Source: Parapristionchus giblindavisi (taxonomy: Eukaryota; Nematoda; Chromadorea; Rhabditida; Diplogasteridae). Taken from it: DNA of 64,000 nt. Made by a program: the position numbers and the translations under genes. Numbering within the stretch: the first letter of the stretch is position 1; each line of letters begins with the position of its first letter. Below the pieces are notes generated by a model that made no database searches, was not told where the DNA came from, and was given only the letters and a program-made list of their open reading frames with translations. Location: positions 372,001 through 436,000 of the forward strand of contig CALSFV010000237.1 of NCBI GenBank assembly GCA_943737045.1. Direction: 5' to 3'. This document shows positions 51,384 to 61,839 of the stretch, one piece after another.

Positions 51384-54300
51384 CACGTGAAAGAGCAAAA
51401 AATTCTGAATAATCTACACTTCAGTTCATGTCAAACTGTAATGCTGTGTTGATTCCACAATGCAATAAGTACAAAAGTAGCTTTCACTCTGATAAGACCA
51501 AAACAATACCTGAAATGAAAAATTTTCTGCTAAACACAGCGTGTCATATACCAAACGAAAGAGCAAAAAATTCTGAGTATTTTGCACGTTCCCATGTTGA
51601 ACAACGGCCACTTCAGCCGAATTAACAAAATTGAATTATGCTTTTTTGGCAATAAAGAATTCGTGTCAAGTTAATATATTATCGAATCTTATCGTAGCAT
51701 ATACCACGTGAAAGAGCAAAAAATTCTGAATAATCTACACTTAAGTTCATGTCAAACTGTAATGCTGTGTTGATTCCACAATGCAATAAGTACAAAAGTA
51801 GCTTTCACTCTGATAAGACCAAAACAATACCTGAAATGAAAAATTTTCTGCTAAACCCAGCGTGTCATATACCAAACGAAAGAGCAAAAAATTCTGAGTA
51901 TTTCGCACGTTCCCATGTTGAACAACGGCCACTTCAGCCGAATTAACAAAATTGAATTATGCTTTTTTGGCAATAAAGAATTCGTGTCAAGTTAATATAT
52001 TATCGAATCTTATCGTAGCATATACCACGTGAAAGAGCAAAAAATTCTGAATAATCTACACTTCAGTTCATGTCAAACTGTAATGCTGTGTTGATTCCAC
52101 AATGCAATAAGTACAAAAGTAGCTTCCACTCTGATAAGACCAAAACAATACCTGAAATGAAAAATTTTCTGCTAAACCCAGCGTGTCATATACCAAACGA
52201 AAGAGCAAAAAATTCTGAGTATTTTGCACGTTCCCATGTTGAACAACGGCCACTTCAGCCGAATTAACAAAATTGAATTATGCTTTTTTGGCAATAAAGA
52301 ATTCGTGTCAAGTTAATATATTATCGAATCTTATCGTAGCATATACCACGTGAAAGAGCAAAAAATTCTGAATAATCTACACTTCAGTTCATGTCAAACT
52401 GTAATGCTGTGTTGATTCCACAATGCAATAAGTACAAAAGTAGCTTTCACTCTGATAAGACCAAAACAATACCTGAAATGAAAAATTTTCTGCTAAACCC
52501 AGCGTGTCATATACCAAACGAAAGAGCAAAAAATTCTGAGTATTTTGCACGTTCCCATGTTGAACAACGGCCACTTCAGCCGAATTAACAAAATTGCATT
52601 ATGCTTTTTTGGCAATAAAGAATTCGTGTCAAGTTAATATATTATCGAATCTTATCGTAGCATATACCACGTGAAAGAGCAAAAAATTCTGAATAATCTA
52701 CACTTCAGTTCATGTCAAACTGTAATGCTGTGTTGATTCCACAATGCAATAAGTACAAAAGTAGCTTTCACTCTGATAAGACCAAAACAATACCTGAAAT
52801 GAAAAATTTTCTGCTAAACCCAGCGTGTCATATACCAAACGAAAGAGCAATAAATTCTGAGTATTTTGCACGTTCCCATGTTGAACAACGGCCACTTCAG
52901 CCGAATTAACAAAATTGAATTATGCTTTTTTGGCAATAAAGAATTCGTGTCAAGTTAATATATTATCGAATCTTATCGTAGCATACACCACGTGAAAGAG
53001 CAAAAAATTCTGAATAATCTACACTTCAGTTCATGTCAAACTGTAATGCTGTGTTGATTCCACAATGCAATAAGTACAAAAGTAGCTTTCACTCTGATAA
53101 GACCAAAACAATACCTGAAATGAAAAATTTTCTGCTAAACCCAGCGTGTCATATACCAAACGAAAGAGCAATAAATTCTGAGTATTTTGCACGTTCCCAT
53201 GTTGAACAACGGCCACTTCAGCCGAATTAACAAAATTGAATTATGCTTTTTTGGCAATAAAGAATTCGTGTCAAGTTAATATATTATCGAATCTTATCGT
53301 AGCATACACCACGTGAAAGAGCAAAAAATTCTGAATAATCTACACTTCAGTTCATGTCAAACTGTAATGCTGTGTTGATTCCACAATGCAATAAGTACAA
53401 AAGTAGCTTTCACTCTGATAAGACCAAAACAATACCTGAAATGAAAAATTTTCTGCTAAACCCAGCGTGTCATATACCAAACGAAAGAGCAAAAAATTCT
53501 GAGTATTTTGCACGTTCCCATGTTGAACAACGGCCACTTCAGCCGAATTAACAAAATTGAATTATGCTTTTTTGGCAATAAAGAATTCGTGTCAAGTTAA
53601 TATATTATCGAATCTTATCGTAGCATATACCACGTGAAAGAGCAAAAAATTCTGAATAATCTACACTTCAGTTCATGTCAAACTGTAATGCTGTGTTGAT
53701 TCCACAATGCAATAAGTACAAAAGTAGCTTTCACTCTGATAAGACCAAAACAATACCTGAAATGAAAAATTTTCTGCTAAACACAGCGTGTCATATACCA
53801 AACGAAAGAGCAAAAAATTCTGAGTATTTTGCACGTTCCCATGTTGAACAACGGCCACTTCAGCCGAATTAACAAAATTGAATTATGCTTTTTTGGCAAT
53901 AAAGAATTCGTGTCAAGTTAATATATTATCGAATCTTATCGTAGCATATACCACGTGAAAGAGCAAAAAATTCTGAATAATCTACACTTAAGTTCATGTC
54001 AAACTGTAATGCTGTGTTGATTCCACAATGCAATAAGTACAAAAGTAGCTTTCACTCTGATAAGACCAAAACAATACCTGAAATGAAAAATTTTCTGCTA
54101 AACCCAGCGTGTCATATACCAAACGAAAGAGCAAAAAATTCTGAGTATTTCGCACGTTCCCATGTTGAACAACGGCCACTTCAGCCGAATTAACAAAATT
54201 GAATTATGCTTTTTTGGCAATAAAGAATTCGTGTCAAGTTAATATATTATCGAATCTTATCGTAGCATATACCACGTGAAAGAGCAAAAAATTCTGAATA

Positions 54301-55556
54301 ATCTACACTTCAGTTCATGTCAAACTGTAATGCTGTGTTGATTCCACAATGCAATAAGTACAAAAGTAGCTTCCACTCTGATAAGACCAAAACAATACCT
54401 GAAATGAAAAATTTTCTGCTAAACCCAGCGTGTCATATACCAAACGAAAGAGCAAAAAATTCTGAGTATTTTGCACGTTCCCATGTTGAACAACGGCCAC
54501 TTCAGCCGAATTAACAAAATTGAATTATGCTTTTTTGGCAATAAAGAATTCGTGTCAAGTTAATATATTATCGAATCTTATCGTAGCATATACCACGTGA
54601 AAGAGCAAAAAATTCTGAATAATCTACACTTCAGTTCATGTCAAACTGTAATGCTGTGTTGATTCCACAATGCAATAAGTACAAAAGTAGCTTTCACTCT
54701 GATAAGACCAAAACAATACCTGAAATGAAAAATTTTCTGCTAAACCCAGCGTGTCATATACCAAACGAAAGAGCAAAAAATTCTGAGTATTTTGCACGTT
54801 CCCATGTTGAACAACGGCCACTTCAGCCGAATTAACAAAATTGCATTATGCTTTTTTGGCAATAAAGAATTCGTGTCAAGTTAATATATTATCGAATCTT
54901 ATCGTAGCATATACCACGTGAAAGAGCAAAAAATTCTGAATAATCTACACTTCAGTTCATGTCAAACTGTAATGCTGTGTTGATTCCACAATGCAATAAG
55001 TACAAAAGTAGCTTTCACTCTGATAAGACCAAAACAATACCTGAAATGAAAAATTTTCTGCTAAACCCAGCGTGTCATATACCAAACGAAAGAGCAATAA
55101 ATTCTGAGTATTTTGCACGTTCCCATGTTGAACAACGGCCACTTCAGCCGAATTAACAAAATTGAATTATGCTTTTTTGGCAATAAAGAATTCGTGTCAA
55201 GTTAATATATTATCGAATCTTATCGTAGCATACACCACGTGAAAGAGCAAAAAATTCTGAATAATCTACACTTCAGTTCATGTCAAACTGTAATGCTGTG
55301 TTGATTCCACAATGCAATAAGTACAAAAGTAGCTTTCACTCTGATAAGACCAAAACAATACCTGAAATGAAAAATTTTCTGCTAAACCCAGCGTGTCATA
55401 TACCAAACGAAAGAGCAAAAAATTCTGAGTATTTTGCACGTTCCCATGTTGAACAACGGCCACTTCAGCCGAATTAACAAAATTGAATTATGCTTTTTTG
55501 GCAATAAAGAATTCGTGTCAAGTTAATATATTATCGAATCTTATCGTAGCATATAC
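51384..55556 (+). repeat. 7-unit and 6-unit higher-order satellite copies
   Basis: Starting at 51384 and again at 53631, units follow the order GCTAAACACAGC, GAGTATTTCGCAC, GTAGCTTCCACTC, AATTGCATTATGC, GCAATAAATT and so on. The first copy has seven units and the second six, the difference being one GCAATAAATT unit with GCATACACC. The next order begins at 55557 with GCTAAACACAGC but then diverges. Confidence 0.85.
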
Positions 55557-57758
55557 CACGTGAAAGAGCAAAAAATTCTGAATAATCTACACTTCAGTTC
55601 ATGTCAAACTGTAATGCTGTGTTGATTCCACAATGCAATAAGTACAAAAGTAGCTTTCACTCTGATAAGACCAAAACAATACCTGAAATGAAAAATTTTC
55701 TGCTAAACACAGCGTGTCATATACCAAACGAAAGAGCAAAAAATTCTGAGTATTTTGCACGTTCCCATGTTGAACAACGGCCACTTCAGCCGAATTAACA
55801 AAATTGAATTATGCTTTTTTGGCAATAAAGAATTCGTGTCAAGTTAATATATTATCGAATCTTATCGTAGCATATACCACGTGAAAGAGCAAAAAATTCT
55901 GAATAATCTACACTTCAGTTCATGTCAAACTGTAATGCTGTGTTGATTCCACAATGCAATAAGTACAAAAGTAGCTTTCACTCTGATAAGACCAAAACAA
56001 TACGTGAAATGAAAAATTTTCTGCTAAACCCAGCGTGTCATATACCAAACGAAAGAGCAAAAAATTCTGAGTATTTTGCACGTTCCCATGTTGAACAACG
56101 GCCACTTCAGCCGAATTAACAAAATTGAATTATGCTTTTTTGGCAATAAAGAATTCGTGTCAAGTTAATATATTATCGAATCTTATCGTAGCATACACCA
56201 CGTGAAAGAGCAAAAAATTCTGAATAATCTACACTTCAGTTCATGTCAAACTGTAATGCTGTGTTGATTCCACAATGCAATAAGTACAAAAGTAGCTTTC
56301 ACTCTGATAAGACCAAAACAATACCTGAAATGAAAAATTTTCTGCTAAACCCAGCGTGTCATATACCAAACGAAAGAGCAAAAAATTCTGAGTATTTTGC
56401 ACGTTCCCATGTTGAACAACGGCCACTTCAGCCGAATTAACAAAATTGAATTATGCTTTTTTGGCAATAAAGAATTCGTGTCAAGTTAATATATTATCGA
56501 ATCTTATCGTAGCATATACCACGTGAAAGAGCAAAAAATTCTGAATAATCTATACTTCAGTTCATGTCAAACTGTAATGCTGTGTTGATTCCACAATGCA
56601 ATAAGTACAAAAGTAGCTTTCACTCTGATAAGACCAAAACAATACCTGAAATGAAAAATTTTCTGCTAAACCCAGCGTGTCATATACCAAACGAAAGAGC
56701 AAAAAATTCTGAGTATTTTGCACGTTCCCATGTTGAACAACGGCCACTTCAGCCGAATTAACAAAATTGAATTATGATTTTTGGCAATAAAGAATTCGTG
56801 TCAAGTTAATATATTATCGAATCTTATCGTAGCATATACCACGTGAAAGAGCAAAAAATTCTGAATAATCTACACTTCAGTTCATGTCAAACTGTAATGC
56901 TGTGTTGATTCCACAATGCAATAAGTACAAAAGTAGCTTTCACTCTGATAAGACCAAAACAATACCTGAAATGAAAAATTTTCTGCTAAACCCAGCGTGT
57001 CATATACCAAACGAAAGAGCAAAAAATTCTGAGTATTTTGCACGTTCCCATGTTGAACAACGGCCACTTCAGCCGAATTAACAAAATTGAATTATGCTTT
57101 TTTGGCAATAAAGAATTCGTGTCAAGTTAATATATTATCGAATCTTATCGTAGCATATACCACGTGAAAGAGCAAAAAATTCTGAATAATCTATACTTCA
57201 GTTCATGTCAAACTGTAATGCTGTGTTGATTCCACAATGCAATAAGTACAAAAGTAGCTTTCACTCTGATAAGACCAAAACAATACCTGAAATGAAAAAT
57301 TTTCTGCTAAACCCAGCGTGTCATATACCAAACGAAAGAGCAAAAAATTCTGAGTATTTTGCACGTTCCCATGTTGAACAACGGCCACTTCAGCCGAATT
57401 AACAAAATTGAATTATGATTTTTGGCAATAAAGAATTCGTGTCAAGTTAATATATTATCGAATCTTATCGTAGCATATACCACGTGAAAGAGCAAAAAAT
57501 TCTGAATAATCTACACTTCAGTTCATGTCAAACTGTAATGCTGTGTTGATTCCACAATGCAATAAGTACAAAAGTAGCTTTCACTCTGATAAGACCAAAA
57601 CAATACCTGAAATGAAAAATTTTCTGCTAAACCCAGCGTGTCATATACCAAACGAAAGAGCAAAAAATTCTGAGTATTTTGCACGTTCCCATGTTGAACA
57701 ACGGCCACTTCAGCCGAATTAACAAAATTGAATTATGCTTTTTTGGCAATAAAGAATT

Positions 57759-57763
57759 CGTGT
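57759..57763. repeat. Target site duplication CGTGT, left copy
   Basis: CGTGT directly before the element's TGTAATGACG terminus, matching CGTGT directly after the other terminus. Five bases is the usual duplication length for BEL/Pao integration. The satellite unit begins at 57481, giving 283 bp here; with 38 bp after the right copy this restores exactly 321 bp. Confidence 0.95.
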
Positions 57764-58617
57764 TGTAATGACGTTTGGTCACTATGTGTAAGGCTAATGG
57801 GAAGATAGTGTGTATGTCACCCTTGTATCCCGTGTATAGAATGAACAGTGATAGGAAATAATCAATATTTATTATATTATTAACTCTTAGGAATACTTGG
57901 ACTTGGTAGGCCTTTGGCCTTAGATCATAACTTAAGGTTGGTGATAGGAGGGGATGAAGAGGGGATCGGAGAGACGGGGCTCTTGACGGCAAATCACTCG
58001 CGTTGAGATGACCTCAAACTTGGGTAATTAAACAATGAAAGTATAGGGCGATAGGTAATAGCACGAAAGAATAAAACAACAGTGAATGCAAGCGGGGAAC
58101 GTGGAGAATGAAGTTGGAGTAGAGACTGATAGGCTATTGCCAGCAATGATGAAATAGGCATAGAATAAGAGAGAATGTTGGACTTGAACTTAGGCGCGAA
58201 AGTATTTACATAATGATGACGAAATAGGTGAAGGTAGAATAAGAGGACAAAGAGAACTTGATTTAAATGAGCAAACAACTAGGCAGGAGATGGACTTAGA
58301 TGGAAGTGATAGGAATTAACGAGAAGTGATAAACATGAGTAAATGCGGAGAAATAATGAATAATTAAAAGTAGGAAGAGCGACGACGTGCCGCCAGTCAG
58401 CACGGGAGAGTTGAATGAGACTGACTTGGAGAGAATCAGAAATTGGAGCTGGGAAGAATACCGTAGGATAGTTGGGCCATTACAACATGCGCATCATAGT
58501 GCGCGATTCAACTTGAATTCTACCGTATATTCTTTGGTCTATCATGAACTGATTGTTTTAGGCAAACTTGGATTATTTATTCTATTTTAATTGTATTTGA
58601 GTAGCGATTTCGCTACA
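57764..58617 (-). repeat. 3' LTR (854 bp)
   Basis: Begins TGTAATGACG and ends CGCTACA on the plus strand, giving the canonical TG...CA termini. It has the same length as the right LTR and I found no difference between them by eye. A minus-strand AATAAA at 57868-57873 is a candidate polyadenylation signal about 105 bp from the sense-strand 3' end. The 94-codon (-) and 67-codon (+) frames inside recur identically in the other LTR and resemble no known protein. Confidence 0.95.
58601..58616. repeat. 7 bp inverted repeat at LTR terminus
   Basis: GTAGCGA and TCGCTAC separated by TT, ending one base inside the LTR terminus. The same structure is in the other LTR at about 62677-62692. In the sense direction it is the very start of U3, so it could be part of an integrase recognition site, but that is inference. 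Confidence 0.7.
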
Positions 58618-58628
58618 CTCCCCCCTTC
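58618..58628 (-). other. Polypurine tract (plus-strand primer)
   Basis: In the sense (minus) direction GAAGGGGGGAG lies immediately upstream of the 3' LTR, the expected place for the RNase H-resistant primer of second-strand synthesis. A second purine run, GGGGGGAGGGAG in the sense direction, lies near 58803-58815 and could be an additional tract. Confidence 0.85.
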
Positions 58629-58887
58629 GAGAAGGTTAACTCATAGTAGAAGGTTGAAATGAAAAAATCGTAGCCTTAGATGATAGGATAGAAGAATAGA
58701 TTGGATACGGTAGGTGAATGAATGATGATGAGATGATTACAGTAGTTGTGGGTACGGTATCTTAGATGAATATAGATAATAAGCATTTGATGGGTCGGAG
58801 ACTCCCTCCCCCCGGGAGATGAAGATGGAAAGATATTGAGATTGAATATGGAAATAGAGGTTTGGGAGATGAATCGATAAGAATGAA
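58629..58887 (-). other. Short 3' non-coding region of the element
   Basis: This 259 bp lies between the Gag-protease stop and the polypurine tract. Its sense strand is pyrimidine-rich with scattered stops, and I see no trace of reverse transcriptase or integrase motifs, so pol has been removed cleanly rather than mutated in place. Confidence 0.7.
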
Positions 58888-61473
58888 TCAGTGAATGGGT
58901 GATACTGAATTTGCATCTACTCCATCAAATCTCAGAGAGGCTGTGGAAACAGACTGCACTCCTCGACCCTTCATCATTTCAGTCTGATCCTTGTTGGCAT
59001 ATACCATTCTATCTTTGAGTTCATTACTTGTTCTCAATTGATTATAGGTATTACGACTAGGATGAATATGAATAGATGAAGTATCGGATAATATTGATGG
59101 ATCGGACTTGGAATCATTTGCCTCTATGGCTCGAATATGAAGCAAGGTGGGATTATCTGTTGGTTCATCGTCGTCTGAATCATCATCGGATACATCCCAT
59201 ATTGTATTGATTTGCATGAATTGTTCCATTCTACGAATGAATCCTGGATCATCTTCAGGTCGGACATAGTTTTCATCATCATCATCATTGGATAGAATAG
59301 ATAATTGATGAATATTCAGTTGTTGTTCTTGACATACAACTTCATTGCTAGTACCTCCCATAACAAGACCGAATGCTGAATCATGTAGTTTCAGACCACT
59401 AGGTAGAGTATGAGTAGAGAGATTATGAAGTATTGATAGGGTATCATCGACACCTAAGAGTAGTTGTGGTATAATAGAACCATCTCGATTAGGACTATCA
59501 GCAAGTCGGAGTTTGTGCTTCTTGATATAGCCAACATCTGCTTTAGATAGTCTACGAACTTGGATAGGACCAGTTACTGAACTGTCTATTACGACTGCTT
59601 TGATAGTATGAACATTCGGTGAATTGAGTGAATCATTAGTGATTGATTGTACCTTGAACTTAACAACATCGTAGGACTGAGCTTCCTTCTCGATGCCTGT
59701 AGCCAACGACAGAGAGAGCTGCTTGGTACCAATCTTCTCGAGGTTCATATTCTCAACGATGTCCTTTGAAATGAGAGTCATTTCTGCACCTGTATCGAGT
59801 AGGATATCGATTTCTTGGGAGTTATGACTCATATTAGGATCGATCGGATCTATATGAAACTCTTGAGTTGGATCAAGGACAGCAGCTCTGACTGTGAGTA
59901 GTCTATGAGCATTGGAGATAGATTGGCTAGGCTTGGATGTTTGAGTAACTGCAAACTGTCCTGCTCTCTCAGGGCGTTGCATGTTCTTGAAACAGATAGA
60001 ATCATGGTGAGGCCCTTGGCAGATTGAGCATGTCATGCCACAGGTCTTGATGTGATCGGATGATAGGCAGAGTGGACATAGCTTCTTTTTCTCAACTATT
60101 TGAACTCTGTCTTTGATTATTGGAACTTTTTTACATGAAGATGGATTAGGATGTTTTTCACAATAAACACATTTGATATATTGAATGAACGGTTTATTTT
60201 CAGGAGGTTGGAATTGAGATTGATTGAATTGTTGTTCTGGATTGATATTGAATGATTGATTGTTATAAGGAGTGAAATGAGGATATGATTGATTACTGTA
60301 TTGATTGAATGGGGGTACTGTAGATGATTCAGGAGTGAAGAATTCGATATTTCTCTGTGGTTGATATGATGGATTACGGTAGAATGAATTGCTCTTGTTA
60401 TTCGATCTGATATCTTTGATCTCACTGAACTCAGTTGTAGTTCCTGATGCAAGATCTAGTTGGATTTCAGATCGGATATGCTTGATTAGGTATTTTAGAG
60501 TAGCAATAGCATCTTTGTTTTGATTCGCTTCGTGAAGTTTTCTTCTATATTGTGGGGCGAATTTCTCGATGATCAATAGGCATGATAGATGGGATTGTTC
60601 TCCTTCACCTTGGAGTTGTTGCACAAGAGCAAGTAGTTCTCGGGCTAGATCAATCTGATCATTAGGATAGTTGGACTTAGCCTTTATACGATGAATAGCT
60701 TGATAAACTTGGGATGATGTTTCCTCTTCATTACCGTATTCTTCCTCTAATGCTTCGAGAGCTTCTTTTAGATACGAACCATCATTCGGATAGGGTTTGA
60801 TGACCTTGAGAGCATTGCCCTCTAGGAATCCTTCTAGGTATAGATGTTTTTCAGTATCGATTAGATTATCTCTCTTCATTATCAGGGATTGGAATAGTTT
60901 GATGAATGTTTTGTACTCAGCTCTATTGTATCCATTGAACTTTGGAATAGTCAGAGTAGGAAGAGGTACATGCCTAGGCTTAGTCACTGATGGACTCTCG
61001 GAAGCATCGAGGAATTCATCTTCTTCTTTAATAGATGTAGCAACATTCTTTATCTTTAGATTTCGGATGATAGTTTCGGAGTTGTTTTTGAGAGCCATTC
61101 TTACAATTGCCAGTTGTTTATCAACAAGTATAGATAGATCGGATGGATCGAGAGGTAGACCATTGTTGTCATATCCTCTTAGAATCATAGAGAATAGACC
61201 ATCCTCTTGAGCTTTGACTTGAGGATCAGAGATAGCATTGAGCTTGGATTCAAGAGAATTGGTTTGAGATTGAAGTATTGATAGATTTACTCGAATATCT
61301 ATTTCAGATTTGTCTACTTCTACTCCTAGATCTTCATGATTAGTCATTGATTTACATGATACAATGTTGATCAGATGTTGTTTGAGTTGATCGAAATGAG
61401 CGATTACATTTACTCTAGCTGTTTTGAGCTTATCATAGTAGGACTTGTAGGTGCTCTGGTTAGTATTCTTCAT
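58888..61473 (-). CDS. gag: BEL/Pao Gag-protease polyprotein, 861 aa
   Basis: Structural polyprotein expected to form cytoplasmic capsid-like particles, with its own protease. Residues 1-150 are helical and charged. Residues 170-340 match the Gag domain of BEL/Pao elements (DUF1759-like), starting LPTLTIPKFNGY and continuing through YLEGFLEGNAL and ALEEEYG. Residues 350-430 are a Asn/Gln/Tyr/Pro-rich linker. Residues 435-494 hold Cys/His clusters (CVYC, CPLC, CSIC with an HH pair), the zinc knuckles of this clade. The aspartic protease active site is DTGA at 560-563 in DILLDTGAEMTLIS, followed by LLLGVDD at 671-677 and SAFGLVMGG at 699-707, as in peptidase A17/DUF1758-type proteins. After an acidic stretch, residues 746-760 (IRRMEQFMQINTIWD) resemble the segment that leads into reverse transcriptase, but the protein then ends in about 100 unrelated residues. 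The start is the first ATG after the leader. It is uninterrupted. Confidence 0.93.
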   Translation of the reverse strand: MKNTNQSTYKSYYDKLKTARVNVIAHFDQLKQHLINIVSCKSMTNHEDLGVEVDKSEIDIRVNLSILQSQTNSLESKLNAISDPQVKAQEDGLFSMILRGYDNNGLPLDPSDLSILVDKQLAIVRMALKNNSETIIRNLKIKNVATSIKEEDEFLDASESPSVTKPRHVPLPTLTIPKFNGYNRAEYKTFIKLFQSLIMKRDNLIDTEKHLYLEGFLEGNALKVIKPYPNDGSYLKEALEALEEEYGNEEETSSQVYQAIHRIKAKSNYPNDQIDLARELLALVQQLQGEGEQSHLSCLLIIEKFAPQYRRKLHEANQNKDAIATLKYLIKHIRSEIQLDLASGTTTEFSEIKDIRSNNKSNSFYRNPSYQPQRNIEFFTPESSTVPPFNQYSNQSYPHFTPYNNQSFNINPEQQFNQSQFQPPENKPFIQYIKCVYCEKHPNPSSCKKVPIIKDRVQIVEKKKLCPLCLSSDHIKTCGMTCSICQGPHHDSICFKNMQRPERAGQFAVTQTSKPSQSISNAHRLLTVRAAVLDPTQEFHIDPIDPNMSHNSQEIDILLDTGAEMTLISKDIVENMNLEKIGTKQLSLSLATGIEKEAQSYDVVKFKVQSITNDSLNSPNVHTIKAVVIDSSVTGPIQVRRLSKADVGYIKKHKLRLADSPNRDGSIIPQLLLGVDDTLSILHNLSTHTLPSGLKLHDSAFGLVMGGTSNEVVCQEQQLNIHQLSILSNDDDDENYVRPEDDPGFIRRMEQFMQINTIWDVSDDDSDDDEPTDNPTLLHIRAIEANDSKSDPSILSDTSSIHIHPSRNTYNQLRTSNELKDRMVYANKDQTEMMKGRGVQSVSTASLRFDGVDANSVSPIH

Positions 61474-61821
61474 GACTGTTGCCTGCCACGCGGGTCTTGT
61501 TGAATACTAGTTGGATGATAATGATGAATAGAATAGAAAGATAGGATGGATAGACGAGTTCCTGTTGATTTCTAGGATACTCGGAGTGATGATGAAATGA
61601 ATGAATAACTGTTTGAATCGGAATAGGAACCTATATAGTCTGCGAAGTAGGAACTTATTTGGATTCGGAAGATTTCAGGATATTATAGATGAAAGAAGTT
61701 GAATCGGAACTTGGACCTATATCGTCTGCGAAGTAGGTTTAGTTCGGATTCGGAATAGGAGTCAGCAATAGGACCTATATCGTCTGCGAAGTAGGACTAT
61801 TGGACTCGGAATAGTTGGAAT
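61474..61821 (-). other. 5' leader of the element with three copies of a 23-25 bp repeat
   Basis: ACCTATATCGTCTGCGAAGT followed by AGG occurs at 61715 and 61773, and with one change (AGTCTGCG for CGTCTGCG) at 61629. Spacings are 86 and 58 bp, and each copy is followed by a GGATTCGGAA- or GGACTCGGAA-like phrase. Repeated motifs in the untranslated leader between primer-binding site and gag are where packaging or dimerisation signals lie in LTR elements. That role is inferred. No ORF is present. Confidence 0.75.
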
Positions 61822-61839
61822 ATTAGACCGTATGCACCA
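61822..61839 (-). other. Primer-binding site
   Basis: In the sense direction the bases directly after the 5' LTR are TGGTGCATACGG, starting with the TGG that complements the CCA end of a tRNA. The first eight bases would fit a tRNA ending ATGCACCA. I do not assign the tRNA because the following bases do not complete a standard T-stem. Confidence 0.8.

Larger units (their letters stand above)
10564..57763 (+). repeat. 321 bp satellite array, 146 units plus two partial units
   Basis: Head-to-tail monomers start at a CACGTG at 10564 and repeat every 321 bp to the retrotransposon at 57764. Most copies differ from each other at only a few bases. Length exceptions are two 185 bp partial units (39,1xx and 40,6xx), two units of 323 bp (two extra A) and two of 320 bp. 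Every unit contains overlapping 65-codon (+) and 61-codon (-) frames over the same bases. Substitutions in them fall without regard to codon position and include charge changes such as Lys to Ile, so I treat them as non-coding. The unit is AT-rich, has AATAAA near its end and is almost certainly satellite DNA. Three loose domains are visible: 10.6-19.2 kb, 19.2-37 kb and 41-57.8 kb. Confidence 0.98.

Noticed and set aside
10606..57722. Hundreds of 65-codon (+) and 61-codon (-) ORFs, one pair per satellite unit
   Set aside because: They exist because the repeat unit is copied. Both strands are open over the same bases, substitutions ignore codon position and include Lys-Ile and Pro-Arg changes, and no signal, domain or consistent ribosome context is visible. 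I do not call them genes.
10564..57763. CENP-B-box-like motif in the satellite
   Set aside because: I looked for the conserved TTCG...A..CGGG pattern on both strands of the unit and did not find it.
57627..58590. 121-, 94- and 67-codon ORFs in the LTRs
   Set aside because: The first is a fusion across the satellite/LTR boundary. The others recur only because the LTR is duplicated and resemble no known protein.
60117..61210. 111-codon (-) and 137-codon (+) ORFs inside the Gag-protease gene
   Set aside because: Overlapping frames of a clearly recognised long coding sequence, with low-complexity or unrelated composition.
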